IMG/VR virus record: IMGVR_UViG_3300040801_001811
Location: 1-41,499 of that record
DNA length: 41,499 bases
From: a virus
Reading direction: 5' to 3' (one strand)
Below, one piece after another: positions 1 through 6,832 of this stretch. The notes beneath the pieces were generated by a model. That model was not told the DNA's origin. It ran no database searches and worked only from the letters and a program-made list of their open reading frames with translations. The translations under genes and the position numbers were made by a program. Positions within the stretch are counted from its first letter, which is position 1. Each line of letters opens with the position of its first letter.

Positions 1-7
1 AAAGAGA

Positions 8-358
8 ATGGGTATTACTGCATTCTTGACAGGGATTCTTTTTTGGATTGCGACGCTGTTTCACTACCGCGTGGAAGATGAAACTAAAGAAATTGCTGAT
101 CAGGGTGATGAGTTAGATCCCTACAACGACGCACCGGTTTCACCGAAACTTGAGATCTTTTATACCGATAAGGTAGAGCCTTACCATGGGCACTTGTTTC
201 ATGAAGTGAAGGTGGATTTGGCTGGAAGGATATACTTCAAGATTGGCGGTAAGTGGGAAGTGCAAAAGAACATTGATGAGATTGGTATTTACAATATCAT
301 CACTGGTGAGAAGATGGCTGAAGGATTTAAAAAGGCTATAGATCGCGCCTCGAAATGA
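8..358 (+). CDS. Small membrane-anchored protein of unknown function
   Basis: The 116-aa product begins with a hydrophobic stretch (residues 2-20, ITAFLTGILFWIATLF) that looks like a single N-terminal membrane anchor or uncleaved signal. A charged, soluble remainder follows, with an acidic linker (residues 22-40) and a compact beta-rich part rich in aromatic residues. The ATG is preceded by AAAGAGA, a weak ribosome-binding site. The gene is complete, but its upstream neighbour lies outside the window, so an operon cannot be judged. It ends just before a perfect hairpin terminator shared with the convergent gene at 392-1195. I do not recognise the family. An inner-membrane phage protein is the simplest reading. 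Confidence 0.6.
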   Translation: MGITAFLTGILFWIATLFHYRVEDETKEIADQGDELDPYNDAPVSPKLEIFYTDKVEPYHGHLFHEVKVDLAGRIYFKIGGKWEVQKNIDEIGIYNIITGEKMAEGFKKAIDRASK

Positions 359-362
359 CATA

Positions 363-388
363 ATGCCCCGGGGATGTCCCCGGGGCAT
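363..388. terminator. Bidirectional hairpin terminator between convergent genes
   Basis: A perfect 12-bp inverted repeat (363-374 with 377-388, ATGCCCCGGGGA and its complement) has a 2-nt loop. It lies 5 nt after the upstream stop codon and 4 nt before the minus-strand stop at 392. There is no long T tract on either side. It belongs to a family of similar CATAA-flanked hairpins seen at gene ends in this window. Confidence 0.7.
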
Positions 389-391
389 ATG

Positions 392-1195
392 TTACCATAG
401 TCCACCTGTGATTCTTTTCAGGTGACGCATCTTTGCATTCTTATCATTAAACAACGCAGTCTTTCTCCAGACTTCTTTAAAGAACGTCTCATAGTTCTCT
501 TCAGCATCTGAGAAACCGTCAATGATATCACGAATCCGCCCAAGTTCAGAACCAGCTGAAATAGCACCCCGGTCAAGCGCTACCACCAACTGATTATAGA
601 CGTATGACTGAGTAGCATACAAAACGAGTTTCGCAAAGTTCTGATAAGAAGTGGGTTCGAGGTGATTCATGTTATCATCGTTCTCGATCCAGCATCTCAA
701 GAATACGTTTTTCGGCAGTGAATAATTTTCTCTGACCAAAATTACATTCTCACCAATTACCGAGACGTAGGCTGTTGAGACATTAGGGATTGGCATATGT
801 GATGACAATATACCAGCCGCCCCATCCAGCATTGGGTTACCGCGACGCATACCCATCTGCGCCGTACCCAGTACGCTACCTTCACCAAAAACAAGAGATA
901 ATGCTCTGGTAATTTTTCTTCCTTGTGTCAATGTTTTGGGAATACGGTAAACCGTGTTGTAAGCATCAATACGCTCTACCTCAACATCTTTGTAAAGCGG
1001 GATTTCAACCATCATCCCACCAACCAGGTTACAGTCAACCATTACCCGTCGCTCTACAACTTGTTCGCGAATTCTTGCAGCTACGCTTGTTGGAATAGCG
1101 CGAGCATACGGGAGATCGTATAGAAATGCTCTATCGAGAACATCTCTTGGGATCTTTAACATAACCTGGTCAATGGCGTAACTGATTGGATTCAT
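392..1195 (-). CDS. Conserved hypothetical protein, possibly a virion component
   Basis: The gene encodes 267 aa on the minus strand. The product is mixed alpha/beta with no signal peptide or membrane segment. Its C-terminal third is helical and charged (GSELGRIRDIIDGF, then a basic tail ending KRITGGLW). A hydrophobic beta-rich centre (residues about 130-160) precedes it. The start has a good ribosome-binding site, CCGGAGAGAACG, before ATG. It is transcribed divergently from the tubulin gene across a 98-nt gap. I recognise no enzyme motif. The composition resembles tail or neck structural proteins of large myophages, but that is only an impression, and the gene should be treated as unknown. 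Confidence 0.6.
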   Translation of the reverse strand: MNPISYAIDQVMLKIPRDVLDRAFLYDLPYARAIPTSVAARIREQVVERRVMVDCNLVGGMMVEIPLYKDVEVERIDAYNTVYRIPKTLTQGRKITRALSLVFGEGSVLGTAQMGMRRGNPMLDGAAGILSSHMPIPNVSTAYVSVIGENVILVRENYSLPKNVFLRCWIENDDNMNHLEPTSYQNFAKLVLYATQSYVYNQLVVALDRGAISAGSELGRIRDIIDGFSDAEENYETFFKEVWRKTALFNDKNAKMRHLKRITGGLW

Positions 1196-1219
1196 CGTTC
1201 TCTCCGGTTAATTGTTACG

Positions 1220-1244
1220 CTTACAGCAATTTTATGTCTGTAAG
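1220..1244. promoter_or_regulatory. Divergent intergenic hairpin upstream of phuZ
   Basis: CTTACAG (1220-1226) and CTGTAAG (1238-1244) form a 7-bp inverted repeat around an 11-nt loop that contains TTTTATG. It lies in the 98-nt region between two divergent genes. phiKZ-type late promoters are reported to centre on TATG, so the loop could hold a promoter for phuZ. No ACATATTAC-type early element is visible here. The function is inferred. Confidence 0.35.
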
Positions 1245-1293
1245 ATTTGACTCATAATCTAAAGTCAAACCAACCCCCGTAAGGAGCAATATC

Positions 1294-2256
1294 ATGAGTG
1301 TCGGTAAAATGCGTGTATATGGAGCCGGTGGTGCTGGCATGAACATCGTTCATGCTTTTAGCAAAACCGTTTCGGAAGGTTCTGATGGTATTATGGCTGA
1401 ATCACATTTTACCTATCTCGATACCAGCCGTTCAAATTTGAAACCCGGTATGGATGAGAAAGATTGTTACATCCTGCCAGCAGATGGTTCTGGTAAAGTT
1501 CGTGGTCACAACTACGAAAAGATCGGTGAAGTGGTTAAGCAAGTAATGCTTGATCATAAACCACTGGATTTCAACGTGGTGGTATTCTCTGGCTCTGGTG
1601 GCTCTGGCTCCGTCTTTGGTCCAATGGTTATCAAAGAGTTGCTGTCTCGCGACATTCCAGTAGTAGCGGTTGTGGTTGGTTCTGATGAATCGGTCATTGC
1701 AGCAGAGAACACTTTGAAAACACTGAAGACCCTGGAAGGGGTTTCTCGTCAAACCAAACATCCTGTCATCATGCACTATCGTCATAATGAGCGTGGCGGT
1801 GCCCGCTCTGAAACTGATGCGGATGTCATCGGTGCTCTGGGATCGCTGTCAATTCTGTTCTCACGCAAGGTACCGGAGTTTGATCGTCAGGACATTTTCA
1901 ACTTCCTGAATTATCATAAAGTGACCAGTGTTGAACCGCGTCTGGCTGCTCTTGAGTTCTTGATGGATGACGATGATATCCTGGAAGGTACGCGCCCTCA
2001 CTCGGTTGCCAGTATCTACCGTTCAGCCGATGAGCAAACTCTGACTATCGTTCCCGAGTACCACGCAGCGGGTCATTTGGAACTAGGTGCTGTTGCACGT
2101 TGCATTCATTACCTGATTGATATTGAATCAATTCAACGGTACGTCAACCGTCTTCAGAAGACTATCAGTGAACTTGATGAGGTTCGTGCATCGCGCGTTC
2201 ATCATAAATCGCTGGTAAATGATGATGAGATGGACGATAACGGTTTTGTAGTGTAA
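1294..2256 (+). CDS. phuZ: Phage tubulin/FtsZ-like GTPase (PhuZ-like)
   Basis: The 320-aa product has the tubulin/FtsZ nucleotide-binding signatures. Residues 9-18 (YGAGGAGMNI) match the first glycine loop of FtsZ. Residues 98-107 (FSGSGGSGSV) match the tubulin signature loop GGGTGSG, with serine in place of threonine. The length fits known PhuZ proteins (about 315-340 aa). The C-terminal end is acidic (NDDEMDDNGF), like the acidic tail PhuZ uses for polymer contacts. In nucleus-forming phages PhuZ builds a dynamic spindle that centres the phage nucleus and delivers capsids to it. The start is set by TAAGGAG 8 nt upstream of ATG. A hairpin terminator follows directly, so the gene is probably transcribed alone. 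Confidence 0.88.
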   Translation: MSVGKMRVYGAGGAGMNIVHAFSKTVSEGSDGIMAESHFTYLDTSRSNLKPGMDEKDCYILPADGSGKVRGHNYEKIGEVVKQVMLDHKPLDFNVVVFSGSGGSGSVFGPMVIKELLSRDIPVVAVVVGSDESVIAAENTLKTLKTLEGVSRQTKHPVIMHYRHNERGGARSETDADVIGALGSLSILFSRKVPEFDRQDIFNFLNYHKVTSVEPRLAALEFLMDDDDILEGTRPHSVASIYRSADEQTLTIVPEYHAAGHLELGAVARCIHYLIDIESIQRYVNRLQKTISELDEVRASRVHHKSLVNDDEMDDNGFVV

Positions 2257-2262
2257 ACATTT

Positions 2263-2280
2263 GGGGAGGGAAACCTCCCC
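2263..2280 (+). terminator. Hairpin terminator after phuZ
   Basis: GGGGAGG (2263-2269) pairs with CCTCCCC (2274-2280) around a GAAA tetraloop, 6 nt after the phuZ stop. It is flanked by CATTT and TTATG. The T tract is weak (TT only). Confidence 0.7.
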
Positions 2281-2393
2281 TTATGCCCCCAAGGCCTCTA
2301 GAAAGCGCTGTAGCGTTTAAAACTGTTAAAACTAACCTAGGGTACTAATTTTATGGAAAGGTGGGTTAGAATTGATTCTACGCGCTTTTAGGC

Positions 2394-2411
2394 ACATATT
2401 ACCTAATTGAT
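2394..2411 (+). promoter_or_regulatory. Early-type promoter element of the small-gene operon
   Basis: ACATATTACCTA (2394-2405) is followed by ATTGAT. The same element occurs upstream of chmA, the 19964 operon, the beta C-part gene and the HD-domain gene. It resembles the AT-rich TATATTAC core reported for phiKZ early promoters. It lies 23 nt upstream of the first of ten tandem small genes. The match is seen in the sequence. The promoter function is inferred. Confidence 0.6.
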
Positions 2412-2433
2412 ACTTCTCTGGCCGGAGTAACCA

Positions 2434-2820
2434 GTGCATATTTCAGTTAGATACGATGTCAGTGATCTCTGTTTTCTGTTAGACAGAATCATTGTTGAAG
2501 TGATGTCGAAAGATAATGACTATCAGTATTGGCACGACCACTACAGGCTTTCAGTCTACAGATTGATTCTCTGGTGGTTTGCAGATCGGTTAGACCATGT
2601 TAACGGGTTCCCAATGCTGCACGACGGCTTTGTTGATGTGCCTCACTCATTGAGAATACATTTACTAAACGCCACATCGAACATACAGGCCATGCTTTAC
2701 AGCATGGTACCATACCCACATCACGTCAACGCGGAATGGACCTCGGCTCAAATGGAGCTAAGAAACGGGGACCTTGTTATATCATTGCAAGGGAATAATA
2801 CCAATGTCAAAAGAATCTAA
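2434..2820 (+). CDS. Small unknown protein, first gene of the 2434-6501 operon
   Basis: The 128-aa product starts with GTG at 2434, preceded by GGCCGGAGTAACCA (GGAG ribosome-binding site). It is mostly helical and rich in His, Tyr and Trp, and ends in a short beta segment (NGDLVISLQG). This helix-then-strand layout recurs in several downstream neighbours, so they may be diverged paralogues. It is the first gene after the early-type promoter and overlaps the next gene by 17 nt. I do not recognise the family. The position suggests an early accessory role such as host takeover or defence evasion, which is inference. Confidence 0.6.
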   Translation: MHISVRYDVSDLCFLLDRIIVEVMSKDNDYQYWHDHYRLSVYRLILWWFADRLDHVNGFPMLHDGFVDVPHSLRIHLLNATSNIQAMLYSMVPYPHHVNAEWTSAQMELRNGDLVISLQGNNTNVKRI

Positions 2821-3301
2821 AATGTCAATGATCATTGATCTTGACGAGTATGTAGCATTCACAAGACTGCAGCTCAAGTTGTTCAAAAAGTCGAAGAAGA
2901 TTGACCCGGGTGACCCCACTGATGAAGAACTGCGTCAATTGGTATATGACCTAATTGATGCGAACATACAAGATAACCTGCTGTGGTGTAAACGGTATCC
3001 TGGCCAAAACATTTCAGCCATCCAAAAGGTATTTCCTTGGTGGTCTGTTAATGGGAAAGAAGATTTTCACTCGGACTTCTATGAAGAGGTCATCTCCAGG
3101 TTAGAGGATTTCTACAGTACAGAACTGGACTGGATACTGTGTGAAAAGACCTGGGACATTATTTCTGTGACAAGAAAGGCGTCAGTATGCGTGATATCTC
3201 GTGGGGAAGATTATCGTATCGTGGACTGGCATCATATCCAGAATGAGAAGGTGAAAAATGGAAACGGTTCGCAAGACTTCATTCCTCTTGGATTACGCTG
3301 A
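2804..3301 (+). CDS. Small unknown protein of the early operon
   Basis: The 165-aa product is acidic and helical, with an aromatic C-terminal half containing alternating hydrophobic strands (SVCVISRGEDYRIVDW). I chose ATG at 2804 because CAAGGGAA lies about 10 nt upstream. A longer in-frame start at 2774 would extend further into the previous gene and lacks a ribosome-binding site. The gene overlaps its upstream neighbour by 17 nt and its downstream neighbour by 44 nt, indicating translational coupling. No known domain is recognised. Confidence 0.55.
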   Translation: MSKESKMSMIIDLDEYVAFTRLQLKLFKKSKKIDPGDPTDEELRQLVYDLIDANIQDNLLWCKRYPGQNISAIQKVFPWWSVNGKEDFHSDFYEEVISRLEDFYSTELDWILCEKTWDIISVTRKASVCVISRGEDYRIVDWHHIQNEKVKNGNGSQDFIPLGLR

Positions 3302-3749
3302 AATAAAACAACTGTTAATAAATGCGATAAAGTCGCGTTTGAAGAAACAGCCAGACGAGGAAATTATTAATGATGTCATGCTGGGTGCTACCGAGCTTAA
3401 ATTAAAAGGTAGAATCGAGCAGGCTGTTTTCATGCCTGAAAAAAACCTTGAAGCCATCGGCTTTAAAAAAGATTACGCCAGTGAGCTTGCTGAGATTATC
3501 ACTGACTTTGCGTTAAGAGCAAATAGAAAGATTTTATTGACAGAGGTTGAGGAGATAGTCGCAGATTATCAAGTTAACATCTTAAAGGATGGACGTGTTA
3601 AAGTCACAAGAACCGTGAACCTAATGCCAAAGAAGGATGAAACAAAGGCGTTTAGGGCAAAGGCTGACGAATATCGTGAACACGTCTTAAAAGAAATAGA
3701 AGAGGGGCACTATTACCCAGAAAGGGTTAGGAAGTTCCTGGGGGTATAA
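3258..3749 (+). CDS. Small charged unknown protein of the early operon
   Basis: The 163-aa product is highly charged, Lys/Glu-rich and largely helical. A central amphipathic beta stretch (YQVNILKDGRVKVTRTV) is followed by a basic helical tail. The ATG has AGAAGGTG 6 nt upstream. The start lies inside the preceding gene (44-nt overlap), and the stop is immediately followed by the GTG of the next gene. No enzyme motif is visible. Nucleic-acid binding is possible from the charge pattern but is not demonstrated. Confidence 0.55.
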   Translation: METVRKTSFLLDYAEIKQLLINAIKSRLKKQPDEEIINDVMLGATELKLKGRIEQAVFMPEKNLEAIGFKKDYASELAEIITDFALRANRKILLTEVEEIVADYQVNILKDGRVKVTRTVNLMPKKDETKAFRAKADEYREHVLKEIEEGHYYPERVRKFLGV

Positions 3750-3750
3750 C

Positions 3751-4227
3751 GTGGTTATAAACCAAGTTACAGCATTGATACCCATGGATTCAAATTGGTC
3801 TCAGTCCACATTACCAAAACTTGAGTTCATGGAGCCCACTGGTTTTAAACTCGATGATGTCATTTCTGAAGCGGTTAATATAGCCACAGCAGTTATCGAT
3901 CATCTCGATGCTAATAGTATCAGCACCCACATTGACTATGGTGGTTTACATCATGCGTTAGATCATATCGCTGATACAAGTGCCCAATTTGCAGAGTATT
4001 CATCTAAGGTGTGGGAGTTCTACACTGACATGGTGTGGGAGTGTTACAACATCGTATACCCCTATATTCGCGTCTTGATGAATTACCAGCCCGCCACATT
4101 CTTTAATGTTGTTGACGGGTATCGTTGTACTGATGTTCGTGTCTCTAAACTTGTCTATGGTCCTGATTTTATCAGAGTAGTTATTGATCTGATAAAAGAA
4201 TACGGTGAGCAGATCACGAGTATTTGA
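3751..4227 (+). CDS. Small unknown protein of the early operon (GTG start)
   Basis: The 158-aa product starts with GTG at 3751, one base after the preceding stop, with GGGGGTATAAC just upstream. It has helices to about residue 90, then an aromatic YPYIRVLMNYQP segment and a hydrophobic strand (PDFIRVVIDLI). The YPY-hydrophobic-then-strand pattern is echoed in the next gene (YPYMRLIAFS), which suggests ancient duplication. No recognised domain is present, and the function is unknown. Confidence 0.55.
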   Translation: MVINQVTALIPMDSNWSQSTLPKLEFMEPTGFKLDDVISEAVNIATAVIDHLDANSISTHIDYGGLHHALDHIADTSAQFAEYSSKVWEFYTDMVWECYNIVYPYIRVLMNYQPATFFNVVDGYRCTDVRVSKLVYGPDFIRVVIDLIKEYGEQITSI

Positions 4228-4228
4228 T

Positions 4229-4576
4229 ATGAAAAAAGACTTCTACATCCCCTTCATACTGCCTCCCACTGACCCTAAGTGGGAGGCAGTATATGCCGAA
4301 ATGGTAAATGCTATCGACGACATCTTATTCAGATATAGTCGATTAACACCGATCGAACAAAGATGTGATGATAGATTTCTTTATGAAGCCTTACAGGTGG
4401 ATGAGTCATCTGCTGCACATCAAAAAGTTTTTACTTCAGTGTATCCATATATGCGCCTAATCGCATTTAGTGATGTGGAGTATTGGTTAGATTCCATTAA
4501 ATTGCTAAATGTTAGAGATGATGGCGCATTAAGGTTAACCGCCACGTTTATCCCAAAAGCAGGGTTGGACTTATGA
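4229..4576 (+). CDS. Small unknown protein with a strong hairpin in its 5' coding region
   Basis: The 115-aa product starts at ATG 4229, one base after the upstream TGA. An upstream in-frame GTG at 4205 would overlap the previous gene without need. The protein resembles its neighbours: helical start, YPYMRLIAFS segment, then a final strand (GALRLTATFIP). Codons 10-22 contain a perfect 15-bp inverted repeat (see the separate entry), which could modulate translation or transcript stability. The stop overlaps the next start as ATGA. The function is unknown. Confidence 0.55.
   Translation: MKKDFYIPFILPPTDPKWEAVYAEMVNAIDDILFRYSRLTPIEQRCDDRFLYEALQVDESSAAHQKVFTSVYPYMRLIAFSDVEYWLDSIKLLNVRDDGALRLTATFIPKAGLDL
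4256..4292 (+). repeat. Perfect 15-bp hairpin inside a coding region
   Basis: ATACTGCCTCCCACT (4256-4270) and its exact reverse complement (4278-4292) flank a 7-nt loop. The hairpin begins 27 nt after the start codon of the 4229 gene. No T tract follows, so it does not look like a standard intrinsic terminator. A stem this long by chance in coding sequence is unlikely. Confidence 0.75.
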
Positions 4577-5043
4577 GTGATAATAAATACTACGTTATCC
4601 CTTACGAGGAATACGAAGTACAGTTTAAACCATACCTTGAAACTCTCAGCGAGTTAATGGTGTCTGAAGAAATGCTGGTAGACGATAGCATGAAGCTATG
4701 GTTATCAAATGGTCCAAGATCATATTCACCGTTGATGGAATATGCGTGTGAAGCATTGTCGATGATCCATGATGAGGACATCGATGGAATTGATGATGGG
4801 TCAATACAACAGAAACTTGATCGATATATTTCGACAATACAGGAAGCAGTAACGGACCTTTCAGAGAAACTTAATCCATTCTTTGAGATTATTTCTCATG
4901 AGCACCCAGTACGTGAAGACTGGTATGTTTTTCGTTTGGGTAAAACACAAATTTGCATTGGGGTTGGTATAGATGCAGTCGACTCGTCAAACCTTTATCG
5001 TCCCTACAGAGATCGTGTTGCTGAACGTGCTTGGATTGTGTAG
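4573..5043 (+). CDS. Small acidic unknown protein of the early operon
   Basis: The 156-aa product is strongly acidic (many Asp/Glu in residues 25-95) and mostly helical. It ends with a beta pair (DWYVFRLGKTQICIGVG), the same helix-then-strand layout as its neighbours. ATG overlaps the preceding TGA (ATGA), indicating coupled translation. Acidic small early phage proteins are often DNA mimics or inhibitors, but nothing here proves that. The family is not recognised. Confidence 0.55.
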   Translation: MSDNKYYVIPYEEYEVQFKPYLETLSELMVSEEMLVDDSMKLWLSNGPRSYSPLMEYACEALSMIHDEDIDGIDDGSIQQKLDRYISTIQEAVTDLSEKLNPFFEIISHEHPVREDWYVFRLGKTQICIGVGIDAVDSSNLYRPYRDRVAERAWIV

Positions 5044-5380
5044 AGCATCGTCAATAACAGCGTTGACGTCGGAGCGGTTGATAGAAGCCGCTCTACAGAC
5101 AATGTTACGGTATAGACCTTATATGGTGTCAGTACCTCGTGAATGTATATCGTACAGTGTGATGGATACGGTATTTGAAATACTGGAAAAAACACCTGAA
5201 GCATCTAATGCTGCGATAGAAACCTTAGCTGAAGATCTTACCATTGTTATCATCTCAACCATCGATGAACTGATACAAAAATACTTTGGTGAGGATTCTG
5301 TTGTAGTCCTTGATAAAGTTTTTCAAGATGTCGTTGTGATAACGGGGCACGGTAATGAAGTTACTACTAGACACCGCTGA
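4973..5380 (+). CDS. Small unknown protein overlapping its upstream neighbour
   Basis: The 135-aa product starts at ATG 4973 with GGGGTTGG about 8 nt upstream. The start lies 71 nt inside the previous gene. The protein is helical and Leu/Ile-rich, with a C-terminal hydrophobic strand (DVVVITGHGNEV). The long overlap is unusual even in this packed operon. A later start is possible, but no better ribosome-binding site was seen. The function is unknown. Confidence 0.5.
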   Translation: MQSTRQTFIVPTEIVLLNVLGLCRASSITALTSERLIEAALQTMLRYRPYMVSVPRECISYSVMDTVFEILEKTPEASNAAIETLAEDLTIVIISTIDELIQKYFGEDSVVVLDKVFQDVVVITGHGNEVTTRHR

Positions 5381-5738
5381 GGATATACTTAGATTACGTA
5401 AGTGTATCGCACAGATGACAGTTGCAGAGGTTGACATGGATGAGATTTTATCTCAGATATGTACAGCCCTAACGTACAGACCCACGATCGATGACCAATA
5501 CAGTCAGTTCTGTAAAGCATATTCAACGTGGGGCTCATGGAACAATACACCTACCTCCGACGGAGCATTACTCGTTAAAGGTTGGCGCGGTGTATTTGAG
5601 AACGTATACCGACATTATAGACAGTTAGCATTATGGGAAGAATCTGGCGTAGCGCCATTCTCCTTTACAACGTTACTGAATAACAATGTCATGGTCATTG
5701 AAAAAACCCCTGAATGGAAAGAAGAAGATCCGGGGTAA
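5355..5738 (+). CDS. Small unknown protein of the early operon
   Basis: The 127-aa product starts at ATG 5355, overlapping the previous gene by 26 nt, with CGGGGCACGG upstream as a plausible ribosome-binding site. The N-terminal half is helical. The centre is rich in Trp, Thr and Ser (WGSWNNTPTSDG), and the end carries a short strand (NNNVMVIEKTP) and an acidic tail. No recognisable family. It shares the strand-at-the-end layout of the other operon products. Confidence 0.5.
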   Translation: MKLLLDTAEDILRLRKCIAQMTVAEVDMDEILSQICTALTYRPTIDDQYSQFCKAYSTWGSWNNTPTSDGALLVKGWRGVFENVYRHYRQLALWEESGVAPFSFTTLLNNNVMVIEKTPEWKEEDPG

Positions 5739-5760
5739 CGATAAGGGGACGGTGAAGCAA

Positions 5761-6078
5761 ATGATCAGACTTTTTGTAGAGCTAGAAAGCATCGTTCCAT
5801 TGATCGATGCGGTTAAGCACACGTATGAACCAGATCTACCGTTCGAGGTTGTGGTGCAAGATAAAAAATTTAAAGCCATAGTCGAGAATCTATTGACCTG
5901 TGTTATACGTCGAGACATACCCAAAACCTTGACTATCCAAGAGCTATTTGAGAACGAGGATATTGTCTGGTTAATTGAACAACTCATCGCATGTCAGATT
6001 AGTAAACTGATTATACGTGAGAAACTTCGACGAATCACGCTCCAAGATCTTGAGGGTAGCGTGATCCTACATCTTTAA
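5761..6078 (+). CDS. Small helical unknown protein of the early operon
   Basis: I chose ATG 5761 (105 aa) because GGGGACGGTGAAG lies just upstream. An in-frame ATG at 5686 would add 25 Lys-rich residues overlapping the previous gene. The product is helical and Leu/Ile-rich with alternating charges and no cysteine pairs or membrane segment. It closes the tightly overlapping part of the operon. The next gene starts 12 nt downstream with its own ribosome-binding site. The function is unknown. Confidence 0.5.
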   Translation: MIRLFVELESIVPLIDAVKHTYEPDLPFEVVVQDKKFKAIVENLLTCVIRRDIPKTLTIQELFENEDIVWLIEQLIACQISKLIIREKLRRITLQDLEGSVILHL

Positions 6079-6090
6079 AAGGGCGATGAG

Positions 6091-6501
6091 ATGAGTGAAA
6101 TAGACTCCAGCCATATCGGCAAGATTGTCAGTTTTGATGTTCTGCCGGCTGCTGTATTGGGTATGGGGACATACAGCTACGTCAAGATACTTGGTATCCT
6201 TGACGCTGCCTCTACCTTCCAGTTTATCGACCCGGTGGCGATGCATGCAAACGTGTACCCCACCCTACCGCCGGGTACCCCAAACCGTTTTGATGCTTAT
6301 AGTTACGTGAAACTGAAGTTTCAAAATGGGGAGATAACCTGCATTGGTCTACCATGGATTACAGCAGGTAGTTTAACTGTTCATGAAGGAACAACCCTGC
6401 GTGCTACGATTTATAACTCTTCACCGAGTGAATTGAATCGACTGCGCCAAGCCCTGGTTGCAAATGGTTTTAATGATATTGAGATATCCACAATCGATTA
6501 A
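6091..6501 (+). CDS. Conserved-looking small beta-rich protein
   Basis: The 136-aa product starts at ATG 6091 with AAAGGGCGATGAG directly upstream. Unlike its neighbours it is beta-rich, with Gly, Pro and Tyr (VLGMGTYSYVKILG, PTLPPGTPNRF), and contains a YSYVK motif twice (residues about 28 and 72). This suggests two related beta modules or a compact SH3-like fold. It is the last gene of the cluster. I do not recognise it. It could be structural or a small binding protein. Confidence 0.55.
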   Translation: MSEIDSSHIGKIVSFDVLPAAVLGMGTYSYVKILGILDAASTFQFIDPVAMHANVYPTLPPGTPNRFDAYSYVKLKFQNGEITCIGLPWITAGSLTVHEGTTLRATIYNSSPSELNRLRQALVANGFNDIEISTID

Positions 6502-6760
6502 TAATTACTTCGTATGCACTAATAGTATGACTGTCTGGGCAACGGTCATCTGCGCGTAGTAAAGTGTGGATATTGTCGTGGGTTGCTCGACCCGTCCGTT
6601 ACTCTCATCGACCGATCTGGCCTGTTACTCCTCCTTTGACTTGCCAGTAGGTGCGGTTTCCTCCTTTTCCGCGTTAGGGGGTAGCGGGCGGTGCTCGAGC
6701 TCTAGTGTTAAGCTTCGTGTGTTAACTCCGTGTTTGCCTGTGGGGGAAACCCCACAGGCT
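6502..6760 (+). ncRNA. Candidate structured RNA, or long 5' leader, ending in a strong terminator
   Basis: These 259 nt hold no convincing gene. A 78-codon open frame at 6566-6802 is low-complexity Ser/Phe, lacks a ribosome-binding site and runs through the terminator. Local stems are present: TGACTGT/ACGGTCA (6528-6534 with 6542-6548, 7-nt loop) and GGGTT/GACCC (6580-6584 with 6589-6593). A pyrimidine-rich stretch (6625-6675) and the strong terminator hairpin follow. No promoter element of the ACATATTAC type precedes it, so it could also be a long untranslated tail of the upstream operon. Confidence 0.35.
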
Positions 6761-6778
6761 ATTTTTTCTTTTTTTTTT
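6736..6778 (+). terminator. Strong intrinsic terminator
   Basis: GCCTGTGGGG (6736-6745) pairs perfectly with CCCCACAGGC (6750-6759) around a GAAA loop. A long T-rich tract follows (ATTTTTTCTTTTTTTTTT). This is the most classical intrinsic terminator in the window and isolates the DNA polymerase gene from upstream transcription. Confidence 0.9.
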
Positions 6779-6832
6779 GTTGGTATATTTTTTTATAACT
6801 AATCCTCTTATTATGCCCTAGGAGGATTCACT

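Noticed and set aside
6502-6600. tRNA gene suggested by two small stems
   Set aside because: The stems do not assemble into a cloverleaf, the T-arm consensus GTTCRA is missing, and no acceptor stem is found. No tRNA was seen elsewhere in the window.
6566-6802. 78-codon open frame in the intergenic region
   Set aside because: Low-complexity Ser/Phe/Cys composition, no ribosome-binding site, and it runs through the terminator hairpin and T tract.
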